From Ascoidea asiatica (lineage: Eukaryota > Ascomycota > Saccharomycetes > Ascoideales > Ascoideaceae), in NCBI GenBank assembly GCA_001600695.1, contig BCKQ01000002.1:1364001-1428000 (forward strand): a stretch of DNA of 64,000 bases, read 5' to 3'. Every line of letters starts with the position of its first letter. Positions within the stretch are counted from its first letter, which is position 1. The notes beneath the pieces are model-generated. The model was not told where the DNA came from. It saw nothing but the letters and a program-made list of their open reading frames with translations, and made no database searches. Below, one piece after another: positions 20,306 through 34,470 of the stretch. A program made the translations under genes and the position numbers.

Positions 20306-21781
20306 ATGAACGCAACCGAGAGTGCTCCAGATAAATTATTATCCATAAAGTATAAAATAAAAGTATGGGAACATTCATATAGAAAAGAGCATAAAAGCCT
20401 TCCAACAAAAGAAGCAATTAGAGATAATCCGAGAATATCAGAGTTATATAAACAGTATAAAAAGCTCAAAAATCCATCTTTATATCAGAAAGGAAAACCT
20501 CTGAAAACTGAAGCAAAAATACCCACTCATAAAAGCCGTTCAAATCATCAAAAGACACCAATAAATAAAAATAGATATACTTCAAAAAATAAACCTCAGA
20601 TAAATAAAACACCTTCAACTGAAATATATGAAACCACGGAAATCGGCCCAACACCACAAATCAATGGAAGAGTTCTTGGATTATTTGACTTGATTAAAAC
20701 TCCTCCAATTTCTTCTCCAAATAAACTTTCACAAGGTCAAGATGTGTCAAAGTCTTCTTCCAAAAGAAAACTAGACTTTGAAGTCGAAGTTGAGGATTCT
20801 TCAGAAAATGATAGTGATGAAAATGACGGAGCCTCACTTCAAAATAGTGAAAATGAATCCAATAGTAAAATCATGTCTGTAAAAAGAGTAAAATTATCCA
20901 ATAAAGAAAATAAAAATCCTAATACTCGTAAAGAACTTGATAATATAAATGAAATACATAGTACTCCAAAAAAAAATTACAAAATAATAACATCCGAAAT
21001 CTTAGCTACTCCCCAAAATGCTAAGATACCTTTAATAGGAGAAGAAACTCCAAATTATCTCAAGCATGCAAGTGTTGTTGAAATTTCTGAAAATTCAAAA
21101 AATGTTTCAGAGTCATATTCATTATTCCCAAGAAAATTCAAAAGACCATCTCAATTAGTTTCAGAATTATTTAAAATTCAAGAAGAAATAGATAATGATA
21201 TTTCTTTTGCTCAATTCAAAGATGCAACTAATGATAATATATCAGATGATTTAGGAAATAGCGATAATGAAAATGAAGCTAAAAATAACAAAATGGCTAA
21301 AGAAAAAGTTAATAGTGAAGAAATACGTACAAATAAGGAAGGAATTGATAAAGAATCTGAAGCTGATGATAAGTCTAACAACATGGATATAAGATTTAAA
21401 ATGAAGTATAAAAAGAAAGATTTTAAAAGAAGTTTTAGGAAACCAAAAATTTTACCGAATATTGATTTCAATGAAGATAATAATGCAGAGTTTATTGATA
21501 AACAAATAGATGATTTCATAAGAAAGGAAAATGAAATGGTTGAAGAAAATGGAGAAGATGAAAATTCTGATTCGGAATGGTCGCTTTCAGATGATTCTGG
21601 CAATGAAGATGACGATAAGTTACCAGATATTCCAATAAGAAAAGAAGAATCATCAGAAGTGAAAAAAACTGACAAGGGGAAAAAACCTAGAAAAGGACCT
21701 AAATATCAAAATTATGTGAGATTAAAATTAAAAAATAAAAAAAATCGTGGTTTTAGGGGAAGATCAAGATTCGGTCGATAA
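20306..21781 (+). CDS. SLD2: DNA replication initiation factor Sld2
   Basis: Sld2 (Drc1) is a CDK target; phosphorylated Sld2 binds Dpb11 to load GINS and Pol epsilon at origins. The Sld2 N-terminal signature is clear (YKIKVWEHSYRKEHKSLPTKEAI, then YKQYKKLKN), followed by EIGPTPQINGRVLGLFD, nearly identical to the yeast EIGPTPQVYGK segment. Multiple Ser/Thr-Pro sites follow (KTPPISSP, STPKKN, ATPQN, EETPNY), consistent with CDK control. The C-terminus is strongly basic (YVRLKLKNKKNRGFRGRSRFGR), a nucleic-acid-binding tail typical of the family. An in-frame ATG lies 15 codons upstream at 20261, but the extra residues are hydrophobic and not family-like, so 20306 is preferred (491 residues). 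Confidence 0.9.
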   Translation: MNATESAPDKLLSIKYKIKVWEHSYRKEHKSLPTKEAIRDNPRISELYKQYKKLKNPSLYQKGKPLKTEAKIPTHKSRSNHQKTPINKNRYTSKNKPQINKTPSTEIYETTEIGPTPQINGRVLGLFDLIKTPPISSPNKLSQGQDVSKSSSKRKLDFEVEVEDSSENDSDENDGASLQNSENESNSKIMSVKRVKLSNKENKNPNTRKELDNINEIHSTPKKNYKIITSEILATPQNAKIPLIGEETPNYLKHASVVEISENSKNVSESYSLFPRKFKRPSQLVSELFKIQEEIDNDISFAQFKDATNDNISDDLGNSDNENEAKNNKMAKEKVNSEEIRTNKEGIDKESEADDKSNNMDIRFKMKYKKKDFKRSFRKPKILPNIDFNEDNNAEFIDKQIDDFIRKENEMVEENGEDENSDSEWSLSDDSGNEDDDKLPDIPIRKEESSEVKKTDKGKKPRKGPKYQNYVRLKLKNKKNRGFRGRSRFGR

Positions 21782-21909
21782 GTTTTTATTATAAATTATT
21801 TTTTTTATTTTTCTTATTGAATTACTTTTGAGTAGAACATTAGCATGAATAATTAAAATTAATGAACATTATTTTATGATGTTTATTTATTTGATAAAAT
21901 CTATAACTA

Positions 21910-23421
21910 TTATACACTTAATAATTGAAGCATTCCTTCAATTCTTTTAGCTTCTTTTCCTTTTTCAATTTCTTGATCTATTTTTTTTGTTATTGAAATG
22001 AGAAATTCTTCAAATAATGGATTGGTTTCCAATAACTCATTATAGATATCAATTATTTGACTTAAATATTCAGCCAATACATCCACATTTCTATCATCGT
22101 CAATATTTTTTTGAGCCCATGATAATAAAGGTTCAAGGGTAGTTAAATCTCTATTTGCTAAAGCAATATGTATTTTACCTCTTTTACGAATTTCTTCTAA
22201 TATTGTCACAGTTATTTCTTTAGGTTGAGTACTTTCAAAAGCTGAATCTAAAGCTTCTGACCATTTAAAGCCATTGATTAATTTTTCATATTGTTTTTGT
22301 TTTTTAAAATTTTTTGTTTTGTCTGAATATATTCTATGTTCAAGAGATCCATCATATTCTGCACCTCTCATCATTCTTGCAAACGATTTAGGTTTTGTTG
22401 AACTATTAGTTAAGGAATCTATATTATCTTTTGATAGATTTTTTGCAGTTTTTTTTGTTTTAATAGATAGTAAACCAGAAGTTAAACCTGCTGTAAAATG
22501 TTTAAAATCAGGAGAAACTCCACAACTCAAAACACCAGAACCAAATTTCCAACCAAATTTAACTTCCCATTTTAAAGAACTTGTATCAAATATTTTAACA
22601 TGGCCATCTAGAGAACCAGCAAGTAAACCTTTCTCACCAGCATTTGATAAACATGTTACAGTTTTTTGAAAATTAGACATTTTTCTTATTAATTTTCCAG
22701 CAGCTAAATCCCAAACTTTTATAGTGGGACCACCAGCGGAAGTCAAATTTGTTGGATTTAAAGATAAAATACTTTCTATTGGATTATCATGTTTAAAAAA
22801 AGAAGCAGGAGTATCACCATTCATTCTGGTATCAAAAATTCTTGCAATTCCATCATAACAACCTGTTACTATCAAATTTGAAGATGAAGGTATAAAAGTA
22901 GCAGATCTTATATAATCAGTATGACCAGTGAAAGAAATCAATGGTTTTGCAGTTGAAGAAATATCATATAATCTAGCTATTTTATCATCTGAAGCAGTAA
23001 CTATATTAGTTAAATTAGTTGGATGAAATTTAGTTACATGAGTAGGATATGAAGAAGGATTTATCGAAACTAAAAGGGATCTTGGATTATATGAATCATA
23101 GATTTGAACTAAACCAGAAGCATCTCCTGCAATTAATAATTTTCCATCAAATCTAAATTCACCAGAATATACAGTATCTTTAAATCTTGAGAAATTTTTA
23201 ATAACTTGTCTAGTTTTGGAGGAAAAAATTTGAATTCTTGTGGATGAAGTAACTGCAAAATCAAATGGAGAATTTGGATTGAAAGATATATTATTTATTG
23301 CATTATGTTCTTTAATTAATTGGGTATTTCCAAAAGATCTCCAGTACTTTTGTTCTGAAGTTACCTTAGCCGGAAGCACAGGATTTCTTATTACATTTAT
23401 TCTATCAACAGAGGAAGACAT
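21910..23421 (-). CDS. UTP15: SSU processome WD40 protein Utp15
   Basis: Subunit of the t-UTP/UtpA complex in the nucleolar small-subunit processome, needed for 18S pre-rRNA processing and rDNA transcription. The 503 residues align throughout with yeast Utp15 (513 as I recall): N-terminal EQKYWRSF, WD repeats with FDFAVTSSTRIQIFSSKTRQVIK, GDASGLVQIYDSYNPR, TASDDKIARLYDIS, and YDGIARIFDTR, then the Utp15 C-terminal helical domain about 350-503 (FQRMMRGxEY equivalent ARMMRGAEYDGS, WSEALDSAF, RIEGMLQLL). Stop-to-stop distance to SLD2 is 128 bp. Possible RRPE-like TGAAAAATTC lies at 23601-23610, 180 bp upstream. Confidence 0.97.
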   Translation of the reverse strand: MSSSVDRINVIRNPVLPAKVTSEQKYWRSFGNTQLIKEHNAINNISFNPNSPFDFAVTSSTRIQIFSSKTRQVIKNFSRFKDTVYSGEFRFDGKLLIAGDASGLVQIYDSYNPRSLLVSINPSSYPTHVTKFHPTNLTNIVTASDDKIARLYDISSTAKPLISFTGHTDYIRSATFIPSSSNLIVTGCYDGIARIFDTRMNGDTPASFFKHDNPIESILSLNPTNLTSAGGPTIKVWDLAAGKLIRKMSNFQKTVTCLSNAGEKGLLAGSLDGHVKIFDTSSLKWEVKFGWKFGSGVLSCGVSPDFKHFTAGLTSGLLSIKTKKTAKNLSKDNIDSLTNSSTKPKSFARMMRGAEYDGSLEHRIYSDKTKNFKKQKQYEKLINGFKWSEALDSAFESTQPKEITVTILEEIRKRGKIHIALANRDLTTLEPLLSWAQKNIDDDRNVDVLAEYLSQIIDIYNELLETNPLFEEFLISITKKIDQEIEKGKEAKRIEGMLQLLSV

Positions 23422-23988
23422 TTTTATTCTTTAATTCCCATTCAACAGTTTATTTCCTGCTTTTATTAATTCTTTTTTGAATATGTTTTTGGTTATTGAA
23501 TCTTATTTGATTCTTCTGCAGTCACTTTTTTGAAATTGAAGAGTTTCACTTTTCCTTTAAGTTAAAAAAATATTTTTCTTATGATTTAAATTTATAAATT
23601 TGAAAAATTCAGACCAGGGTTGTGGTTTTACCAGTTTTACCGGAACTCATTTTTTGATATTATAAAAACAGGTGACTCCGGCACCTCGGATTTAAATTAT
23701 TTTTGCTGGGATTGAGTTCACCAGTGAATAAATTCAGTGTCTGGTCTTGTGTTGTGAAAGAGATGAGTAAAGTGTGAAATTCTGTGAACCTTCCATCTTT
23801 GAACAGGAATCTGAGTCTGATCAGACTAAGATTTGATAAATTATCAATTTCAAATTTAATTTCAAATTTGTTTTTAAAGTAAAGTGGAAACAATAGAATT
23901 CAGTTTTGAATATAAATTTCAGTTCAAATTTTCCCAGAATAGTCGATTATAATGAATCTCAGCTAACCTCCAGTTAGAAAATTCATCC
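23422..23988. other. Divergent promoter UTP15/SSN2
   Basis: A 567-bp region between start codons. TGAAAAATTC at 23601-23610 partly matches the RRPE of ribosome-biogenesis promoters; AGATGAGT near 23761 has the GATGAG core of a PAC box but not its full consensus. A 77-codon minus-strand frame at 23660-23893 is probably noncoding. Confidence 0.55.
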
Positions 23989-26900
23989 ATGATAGCTGAT
24001 AATAACAAAGATCCATTTTCGGGTTTATCTATACCTTCAGCAGATACAAATTATTATAAACTTCTTCACTTAAATAAAGTGAAGTGCTCAATTTTTGGTT
24101 TCAAATCTCATCAAGGAAAAGTAAAACTTAATCCTCAAAATGTCTTAATGAATTCAGATAATTCAATAGTGGAGGCGGAACTTTCCTTAAGACGTGAATT
24201 TCCTAAAGTGTTAGCCATAATTTTCAGTAGACAATTATGGACATTCAGTTTAAATGTAAATGATCCACCTTCTCCTAATTCCAAATTCAATTTGGATTTA
24301 CTTTCCAGTGATACTTTTGAACCAATTAACTTTTTCAAAAATAATTTAAAGCAATTTAGATCAAATCAAGATAGAAGTAATCAAAGTACTAATGCAAATA
24401 ATCCTCTTCTTCCTATCTTTCATTTAAATTTATTGAGAGCAATAAAAAGATTAATTCAGAATTATTTAGCTTCAAAAGATCTGATTATTCCTTTTGGAAA
24501 TTCTTCAATATTTAATAATAATATACCTTTAGATAAAGTAACTCAATTTTCAACTACCACAATATTAGGTCCAAATGAGTTTATTTATATGGAACCATTA
24601 ATTACTGGAAGTGGAGACTTATTAGTTTCAATTTCTACAAAATCAACAAATTTGATTCATCTTCCCTTTATTTTATATACTGAATCTATTGATTCTAAAA
24701 CTCCACTTAAAGACTTAGATAATAAAACTTGTGCAGTTTATCTTAGCCCTTCTGGTATTAGAGCAAGTTTTGCTGAAGGATCTTTGTTAAATTCTTTAAC
24801 CAATGAAAATTCCTCAGCTTCATCTCTTTTAATAACACTAAATATTTTAATGGGCATTCGTTTGAAAAATATCAAACAGGGGAATAATACTAATCCAAAT
24901 AAACACGAAAATTCCTCAAATGATACTCTTTTCGAAAAAGTTAGAAATTACTCGTGGATAAAACTTGTTCCAAATTTAAATCATTTAAATGGAGTTACAC
25001 CCAGTATTTCAAATTATCTTCAACCTCTTAGTAACAATAAGTATATTCTCTGGCCTGTAGAATTATGCTTTATTCAATTTGGAAATCTCTTTGAAAATAA
25101 TATGGAATCTCCAAACTTTTGCTCAGATGATTCGAATAAACCAATAGATGATTTTGTAACCCTTGATTTTTTGGTGAATACTTTCAAACTTACCAATAAA
25201 TCTTTTTTGAACAATCAAAATGCAAATTCTAATCAATCATATATTCATGTTTCTCATAACAGTGCCACAAACAATCAACAGATATCTTCTTTGATGACGA
25301 ATCGATCAGTTTCTGCTCCTAACTCCAATTTTAATACTCCTGGTGGTACTGCCGCTATAAATATTCCCTCAAATTCTTCTGGACCAAATAATCAGGCTGG
25401 AACTCCAGCCAGTATTGGGAAATCACCTTTATCTGTATCAGAGGTTCCCTTAACTAATAAGCCACAAAAGAAAACTACTGTAGAAGGATGGAATGAAATT
25501 GATGAAGAACTTTTTAGAGTTGATAATGAAATAACTGATGCTGATTTCAACTTTTTTGATGATAATAATCTAGATTCGGGAGAAGTGAGCTCAAATCCTG
25601 GTATTATGACTTCAGAATATTCTAAGAACAATCCTTCGCCTACTTCAAGTGCCTTGAAAAATTCCAATGATGAATTAATTAAAATTGATCTTTCCAAGAG
25701 CTCCAATGAAAAATTTGGCGAAAATGATAATGGAAAAAATGAATCTAATTCAAATGACAATAATTCTAAACCTGAATCCCTAAATGAAAGTAACAAATAT
25801 AGAAAGGATTTGAATAAAACAGATAGCAATTTTTCAATGATTGATATACCAAAAAATGAGATGACTATTTCATCACCTTTAACACCTGATTATCAAGATC
25901 CTGGAGCCCCATTACCTGTTTTTTCTCCATATGTTTCATCTACTTCAACTTTGATTATGAAGTCAAAGAATATCAATGAATCAACTCTCGCCAAAGAATT
26001 AAGATTATCAAGCACTGAGCAGAAAAAAGAGTCTGTAATTCCTCTTTTAAAACAGATAAATACGAATAAGGCAACCCAATTTAATTCAGGATATTCAAGA
26101 AGCCCATTACAAGGATCACCGAAAGTTGTTTCAAAAAAGATAACAAAGCCGTTGAAAAGTACATACTCTCCTTTGAAGTTCAATCCATTAATTTCAAAAA
26201 AAATAGATAATAAATATGACGAGGGCGGAAAGTTTTATATCAGAAAAACGTCTCTATCTGAAAATCCAGGTCCAAAAAGTAATACTTCAGGTAAAGGAAT
26301 TCTTCCAATTCTCAGATCACCGAGTATTAATAAATCTACTTTACTTACGAAAAATTTAAGTGAATCAAGTTTATCATCTAACTTTACAAAAAGTAAAACT
26401 TTCAGCAACCCTTTTTCCTTATACCCTTCCGAAGCAGTTATTGGCGAATCCGAAAAGGGATTGGAAACTCAAAGTAGTTTAAAAGACCATACAGTAGATT
26501 CTTCTTATCAAGATGAAGATTTGACATCGGATTCTGATTCAGAATTTTCTTCACAAGATCAAGATCAAGATGAATTTGAGGAATCAGATAAAAATGGTGG
26601 TGCTGATAATATCTTTCTAATCAATTCAAACAACAGCTTGATGAATTTGAATTCCAAGACAACTGCTAGTGGGTTCTCTTTAAATCCTCTAAACATTGGT
26701 TTAACGCAAAACTTGGAAAAGGATATAATAAAAATTAATGATCTGGATTACCTCAAAGGTTCTAGTGATTTTCCTTCATTCAATAATTTTCCAGAAGTAG
26801 ACTCTACTGAGATGAAAAATATCGATCAAATAGATTCCAAAGGGCCAGATTCCAGCTTGATCAAGGATCATGAATATTCTATATCAGCAATAGAAAAAGA

Positions 26901-29814
26901 TAAACCTGATATACCTCTTAATGAGGAACAAAATAAGAGAGAAAATCAAAATTGGATTATATTTGTCACAAAGTCTGTTCCAACTTACACAGTTCCAGAG
27001 ATCTTTTTTTCAAATTGTCCAAGTGTTTCTCAGAAAGATTTAAAATTCATTTTACCTATTTTTAGTCGGTTAATTGCTTTTGATAACAATTTAATTATAT
27101 CTGAACGGTTTAAACGTAAAAATATGCTTTTCCCAAACTATACAATAGGAGAAAATATTTTTACTGAAAATATTAATCCAAATATTAGCAATTTTAGGTC
27201 AAATTTATGGTACAACACTCATTTTTATAAAGAAAACTTTAAAAGCTTTGAAGAATTCAAAAGTATGGTTAGTTCGATGTCGTCCATGGTGAAAATCCAA
27301 GGTCTAGATGATGATGACGCAGATTCATATCCTTTTTCTTTAAAAGAATCAATAGCTGCAAGCTTCCAATCTGTGGAAAATGAATTGGAAAATTTTTATG
27401 AGGATTCGGAGGATGAAAAAAGTAATAAAAGTTGGAAGCAAGAACATGAGCAAAATGATTTATCGGGATTTCTGAACAATTTCTATTCTTTAAACCCTGA
27501 GGGTCATTACCAAACCTCAGTTATGTCTTTTGAAAACAATTTGAAAGCTTTGTTTGCTAATATGAAGAGAGTTCAACTTTCTGAGCTAGTTGGCTTACCC
27601 CCCTTAAAATCCGATGGAGCTGTTGATGCAAGTAATCCAAATGTATCTCAAATACCAATTCCTTCATTTAGAACGTATACTAAAGAGCAGGGAGGAAAAA
27701 CATCAGATATTGAGAAAAACTCGCAGGCAAATTCCTTGAGGGTTATTCATAAAAACAATGGAAATAGTTCTTTAATTGATCTCCCTGACTTTATCTTTAA
27801 GATCTCAGAACCAACTTATTTGGTAAGAAGATTAAATCAAACAATGAGAATAAATGTAAATGCTCTAAATTTCTGGAAAATGCTAGATCTCGATCCTTTA
27901 AATGGATTGAAGAACTTTAAAATATTGTTTTTAGTGAATTATCATAACTCTACAGCTAAAAATAATGCTTTTGAAATGTCGCGAAGATTTTTGAATTTAA
28001 TTATTGAAAACTATGAGCATTGTGGGCTTGGAAATATAGAGAAAATAAAATGTACGGACTTGATTCTAAATCTTCAAAAGGTCAATGAGCAGCAAAATAA
28101 AAATTATCAAAAAACTTCCAATAATAAAAAGTCAAAGAAGCCAGATAATACTAAATCTGATAAAAGTTCAATTTTTTCAGTTGCTAAACCAACTGATAAG
28201 GATAAAATATTTAAGGAGAAACAGAACAAAATGAGGGGATTGGGATTTCTTGAAGATGGTATCTTAAATGTAGGTTATCTTGGAAATGCATATCAGGAAT
28301 ATTACAAAAAAATTGGGAAGCAATTATTTATTCTTGTGAAGGCATTAAAGCTTGCCGAACTTCAAAAATTCAAACGATTTCAAAGTAAATTTAAAAAGTC
28401 TGATTCGGATCTGGAAAAGGAAGAGAACGATAATCACAAAGAGCCAATACTAGATAATAGACCAATTTTATTACTAGTTAGTAACCAATTTGATGACTTG
28501 AATTCAGTGCTAGAAATATCAAAAATATTTCATCAGTTTCAGGAACTTTTAAAAATTCCAGACAAAGATTTTCAGATTCTAAACTCTATAAAAAGGATAC
28601 AAAACCAGGAAATAAATCTCAACAATTTTATTAATGATTCCTTTTTGAAAATAATCCCAGCTGATTATTACCTTGAAACGCTTTCATCCCCTTCCATCAA
28701 AAGCTTGACAAAATTTTCTTTGAATCTTTATAATAGCTGCCCAAACAGCGTGAAAAATTTTACTGTTCTATCCAAATCATTACCTAATAAAATTAACTTT
28801 CAATTCAGTTCATCACCAAGTGCTAGCATGCTATTAGCTGAGAGTTTGTACATTCATCTTGCATACCAAAGATCAGTAGATAAAAATTGGTGTGTTGCTG
28901 CGTGGTCAGATCAATGGGGAAAATTGAAAAAATTAAAGTCATGGTACTGCCCTCACATTTCAAACAACAAAGAGCGTAGTGCAAAAAGAAAGTCATTTGA
29001 GGATATAAGCAGTGAGATATGGGCAATCAGTTTGAAGATGATTTCTAGTCACTATGGGCAATCTTATTTAATTTTGACTAGACTTAATAGTATGATCCCC
29101 GATGATGAGTTATCCCAATGGAAAAGGCTCTCCCAAACTACTAAAAGAATTCCTCTTGTTGTATTGTCAGTTAATTCGAATTCTAAACTAATTTTAAACT
29201 CATCCAGTGTGTCTTATCCATTCAATAAAATATTCCAAGATTTAAAAATAATAAACAGAGAAAATCTGAAAAATGATAGTATTCCCTCCTCAACACCTAG
29301 TATCCTTTTAACGCCTCAAAATGCTGACAGTCCTGATTTATATGGTTCAACAATTGCAACGCCGACAAATGCATCTCCAGATATTTTGTTGAATCCATCC
29401 CAGATAGATAAGCGAAATGCAGCACACTCTAACTCTTCAAATAATTATAGTATTGTTGATATCTGTGATGAGATAGTTGGCGTAATTTTGAAAAACTCTA
29501 TCCCTCTTACCAATGCTCCTGGAAGATTATCCGTTAAAACAGGGTTTTTGGTTAAACCCTTGAAGAATTCAAACAATAATAAATTAATGGTTTTCGAAGT
29601 GAATTTGCTAAGCTGTCCTCAAAATTTTGACTCGAAGCTTTTATTGAAGACCTTACTTCTACAACTTTGCAATTTATCTTCTTTATCCTATACAATTGGC
29701 GTAGATATTAATTCTCATAGATCGATAGTCCCTTGGCATGTTATGGCAGTAGAAAAAATTATTAATTGCCTAGTTCATGTTAATGTTGAGCAGCAGGTGC
29801 CTTCAGTTAGTTAA
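23989..29814 (+). CDS. SSN2: Mediator kinase-module subunit Med13 (Ssn2/Srb9)
   Basis: Largest subunit of the Cdk8 kinase module of Mediator, which connects Cdk8-cyclin C to core Mediator and represses many genes. In 1941 residues, the N-terminal Med13 domain has LLHLNKVKCSIFGFKS and, near 500-520, the family signature WNEIDEELFRVDNEITDADFNFFDD. A long Ser/Asn-rich linker follows. The conserved central and C-terminal PIWI-like/MID module shows WIIFVTKSVPTYTVPEIFF near 985 and, close to the end, NWCVAAWSDQWGKLKKLKSW, SSEIWAISLKMISSHYGQSYLILTRLN and PLVVLSVNSN. Yeast Ssn2 is 1420 residues as I recall. The single uninterrupted frame and the first ATG give a complete protein. Confidence 0.93.
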   Translation: MIADNNKDPFSGLSIPSADTNYYKLLHLNKVKCSIFGFKSHQGKVKLNPQNVLMNSDNSIVEAELSLRREFPKVLAIIFSRQLWTFSLNVNDPPSPNSKFNLDLLSSDTFEPINFFKNNLKQFRSNQDRSNQSTNANNPLLPIFHLNLLRAIKRLIQNYLASKDLIIPFGNSSIFNNNIPLDKVTQFSTTTILGPNEFIYMEPLITGSGDLLVSISTKSTNLIHLPFILYTESIDSKTPLKDLDNKTCAVYLSPSGIRASFAEGSLLNSLTNENSSASSLLITLNILMGIRLKNIKQGNNTNPNKHENSSNDTLFEKVRNYSWIKLVPNLNHLNGVTPSISNYLQPLSNNKYILWPVELCFIQFGNLFENNMESPNFCSDDSNKPIDDFVTLDFLVNTFKLTNKSFLNNQNANSNQSYIHVSHNSATNNQQISSLMTNRSVSAPNSNFNTPGGTAAINIPSNSSGPNNQAGTPASIGKSPLSVSEVPLTNKPQKKTTVEGWNEIDEELFRVDNEITDADFNFFDDNNLDSGEVSSNPGIMTSEYSKNNPSPTSSALKNSNDELIKIDLSKSSNEKFGENDNGKNESNSNDNNSKPESLNESNKYRKDLNKTDSNFSMIDIPKNEMTISSPLTPDYQDPGAPLPVFSPYVSSTSTLIMKSKNINESTLAKELRLSSTEQKKESVIPLLKQINTNKATQFNSGYSRSPLQGSPKVVSKKITKPLKSTYSPLKFNPLISKKIDNKYDEGGKFYIRKTSLSENPGPKSNTSGKGILPILRSPSINKSTLLTKNLSESSLSSNFTKSKTFSNPFSLYPSEAVIGESEKGLETQSSLKDHTVDSSYQDEDLTSDSDSEFSSQDQDQDEFEESDKNGGADNIFLINSNNSLMNLNSKTTASGFSLNPLNIGLTQNLEKDIIKINDLDYLKGSSDFPSFNNFPEVDSTEMKNIDQIDSKGPDSSLIKDHEYSISAIEKDKPDIPLNEEQNKRENQNWIIFVTKSVPTYTVPEIFFSNCPSVSQKDLKFILPIFSRLIAFDNNLIISERFKRKNMLFPNYTIGENIFTENINPNISNFRSNLWYNTHFYKENFKSFEEFKSMVSSMSSMVKIQGLDDDDADSYPFSLKESIAASFQSVENELENFYEDSEDEKSNKSWKQEHEQNDLSGFLNNFYSLNPEGHYQTSVMSFENNLKALFANMKRVQLSELVGLPPLKSDGAVDASNPNVSQIPIPSFRTYTKEQGGKTSDIEKNSQANSLRVIHKNNGNSSLIDLPDFIFKISEPTYLVRRLNQTMRINVNALNFWKMLDLDPLNGLKNFKILFLVNYHNSTAKNNAFEMSRRFLNLIIENYEHCGLGNIEKIKCTDLILNLQKVNEQQNKNYQKTSNNKKSKKPDNTKSDKSSIFSVAKPTDKDKIFKEKQNKMRGLGFLEDGILNVGYLGNAYQEYYKKIGKQLFILVKALKLAELQKFKRFQSKFKKSDSDLEKEENDNHKEPILDNRPILLLVSNQFDDLNSVLEISKIFHQFQELLKIPDKDFQILNSIKRIQNQEINLNNFINDSFLKIIPADYYLETLSSPSIKSLTKFSLNLYNSCPNSVKNFTVLSKSLPNKINFQFSSSPSASMLLAESLYIHLAYQRSVDKNWCVAAWSDQWGKLKKLKSWYCPHISNNKERSAKRKSFEDISSEIWAISLKMISSHYGQSYLILTRLNSMIPDDELSQWKRLSQTTKRIPLVVLSVNSNSKLILNSSSVSYPFNKIFQDLKIINRENLKNDSIPSSTPSILLTPQNADSPDLYGSTIATPTNASPDILLNPSQIDKRNAAHSNSSNNYSIVDICDEIVGVILKNSIPLTNAPGRLSVKTGFLVKPLKNSNNNKLMVFEVNLLSCPQNFDSKLLLKTLLLQLCNLSSLSYTIGVDINSHRSIVPWHVMAVEKIINCLVHVNVEQQVPSVS

Positions 29815-29995
29815 TATACATTTTAATAAAAGAGATTATAATTCATCTATATATGTGTATATTCGGTTGATTTAAAAAGAACTGTGCTGATTCAATAAAA
29901 ATGGATATTTTGCAGAGTTGCTTCATGTGGAAATCTGTTCTTTATTATCTAACTTTGAAGAAAAAGAAGTTTTTTTTGACAAAAAGCCATTGTTA

Positions 29996-33457
<3,462 letters not shown>

Positions 33458-34470
33458 TATTTCTATTTGATATTAAGCAATATAATATATTCTTTTATTA
33501 TTATATTACTACAATTACTTGATCCTTATTTATACAACTATTTAATGTTAATTTCTATAATGAAAAATGATGAAATATAATTCAAAAGCACCTAAATAAG
33601 GTTTATGAAAGTGGTATTGGCACTAATCATTTTCATTGCTAATAAAAAAGTAGTAATTTTGCTGTTAGCCCAAATATCAATATCCGTAGTATCGGGACAA
33701 TCAAATAAATGAATAAATAAATAAAGTGAATTAAAAGTAATAAACGCTCACTGTGGGACTCGATCTGAGATCTTAGATTATTAAAAAAGTAAAATTTATT
33801 AAAAAACATTTGAATTACCATATTTTACTAGCCACGTTTTTCACTCGCCATGTATTTACAAGCCGCATTTTTGTTTGCCACTCTGGAGGGTGGCGTTGTG
33901 AAGAGCCCACGGAGGGAAACGGTGGGAGAAAGCTCGCGGCACAGCTTAGCACCGTTGGTAAGCGTTGCGCTTAGACCATCTCAGTAACACACTGTTTCGT
34001 TACCATTATTAATACCAAAGATAAAATACCTTTATTTTAAGTCTATTCAAGACCAGTTTAATATATTACTTGTACTTCTGCAGTATTTCCTGTTTATTTA
34101 ACTAATAAAAAATACTGCTTACAAATTAATATCAATAACCGATAATCAAGAATAAAACAATATAATTGTAATTCAAAGGCAGTTGATTTAAATCCAAAAC
34201 GACCTTTTTCTTGTAGAATGCTTAACTTTTGCATCACTTAATTTCTCCTTTCAAGATTAATTCAAAATTTAGTTAAACTTGCTTTAATTCAATTCGATCA
34301 AATCAATTTATATTCAAATCAAATCAGATCATTTCTGATCAAATTTCCCTAACCTAATCTTATCATATAATATCGTATCACATAACATAATATAATATAA
34401 TATCAAATTAAATCATATCATACACTTATACATTTATCTTAAAAAAATCCTTTATACTCTTATAAATATT
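33458..34470. other. Divergent intergenic region with a GC-rich hairpin island
   Basis: About 1 kb between the acidic gene and MUB1. The left 300 bp and right 450 bp are AT-rich. The middle, about 33745-33990, is GC-richer and contains phased GCCR repeats, three hairpins and sequences resembling Pol III A and B boxes on the minus strand. The MUB1-proximal part has pyrimidine-rich DNA and short ATATAATAT repeats. Confidence 0.7.
33827..33977. other. GC-rich island with phased repeats and three hairpins
   Basis: GCCR motifs at 33831, 33847, 33862 and 33877 are spaced 15-16 bp (ACTAGCCACG, ACTCGCCATG, ACAAGCCGCA, TTTGCCACTC). Hairpins: 33877-33894, a 7-bp stem with loop TGGA; 33906-33926, CCCAC/GTGGG stem; 33957-33977, GGT and AAGCG pairing CGCTT and ACC with a 2-nt bulge and loop TTG. 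No coding frame fits. Either a structured RNA or a promoter array; strand unknown. Confidence 0.5.

Noticed and set aside
23660-23893. 77-codon frame between UTP15 and SSN2
   Set aside because: Promoter DNA; no conserved motif and poor composition.
33745-33990. tRNA gene
   Set aside because: A- and B-box-like sequences occur, but acceptor, D and T arms do not pair; kept only as a candidate island.
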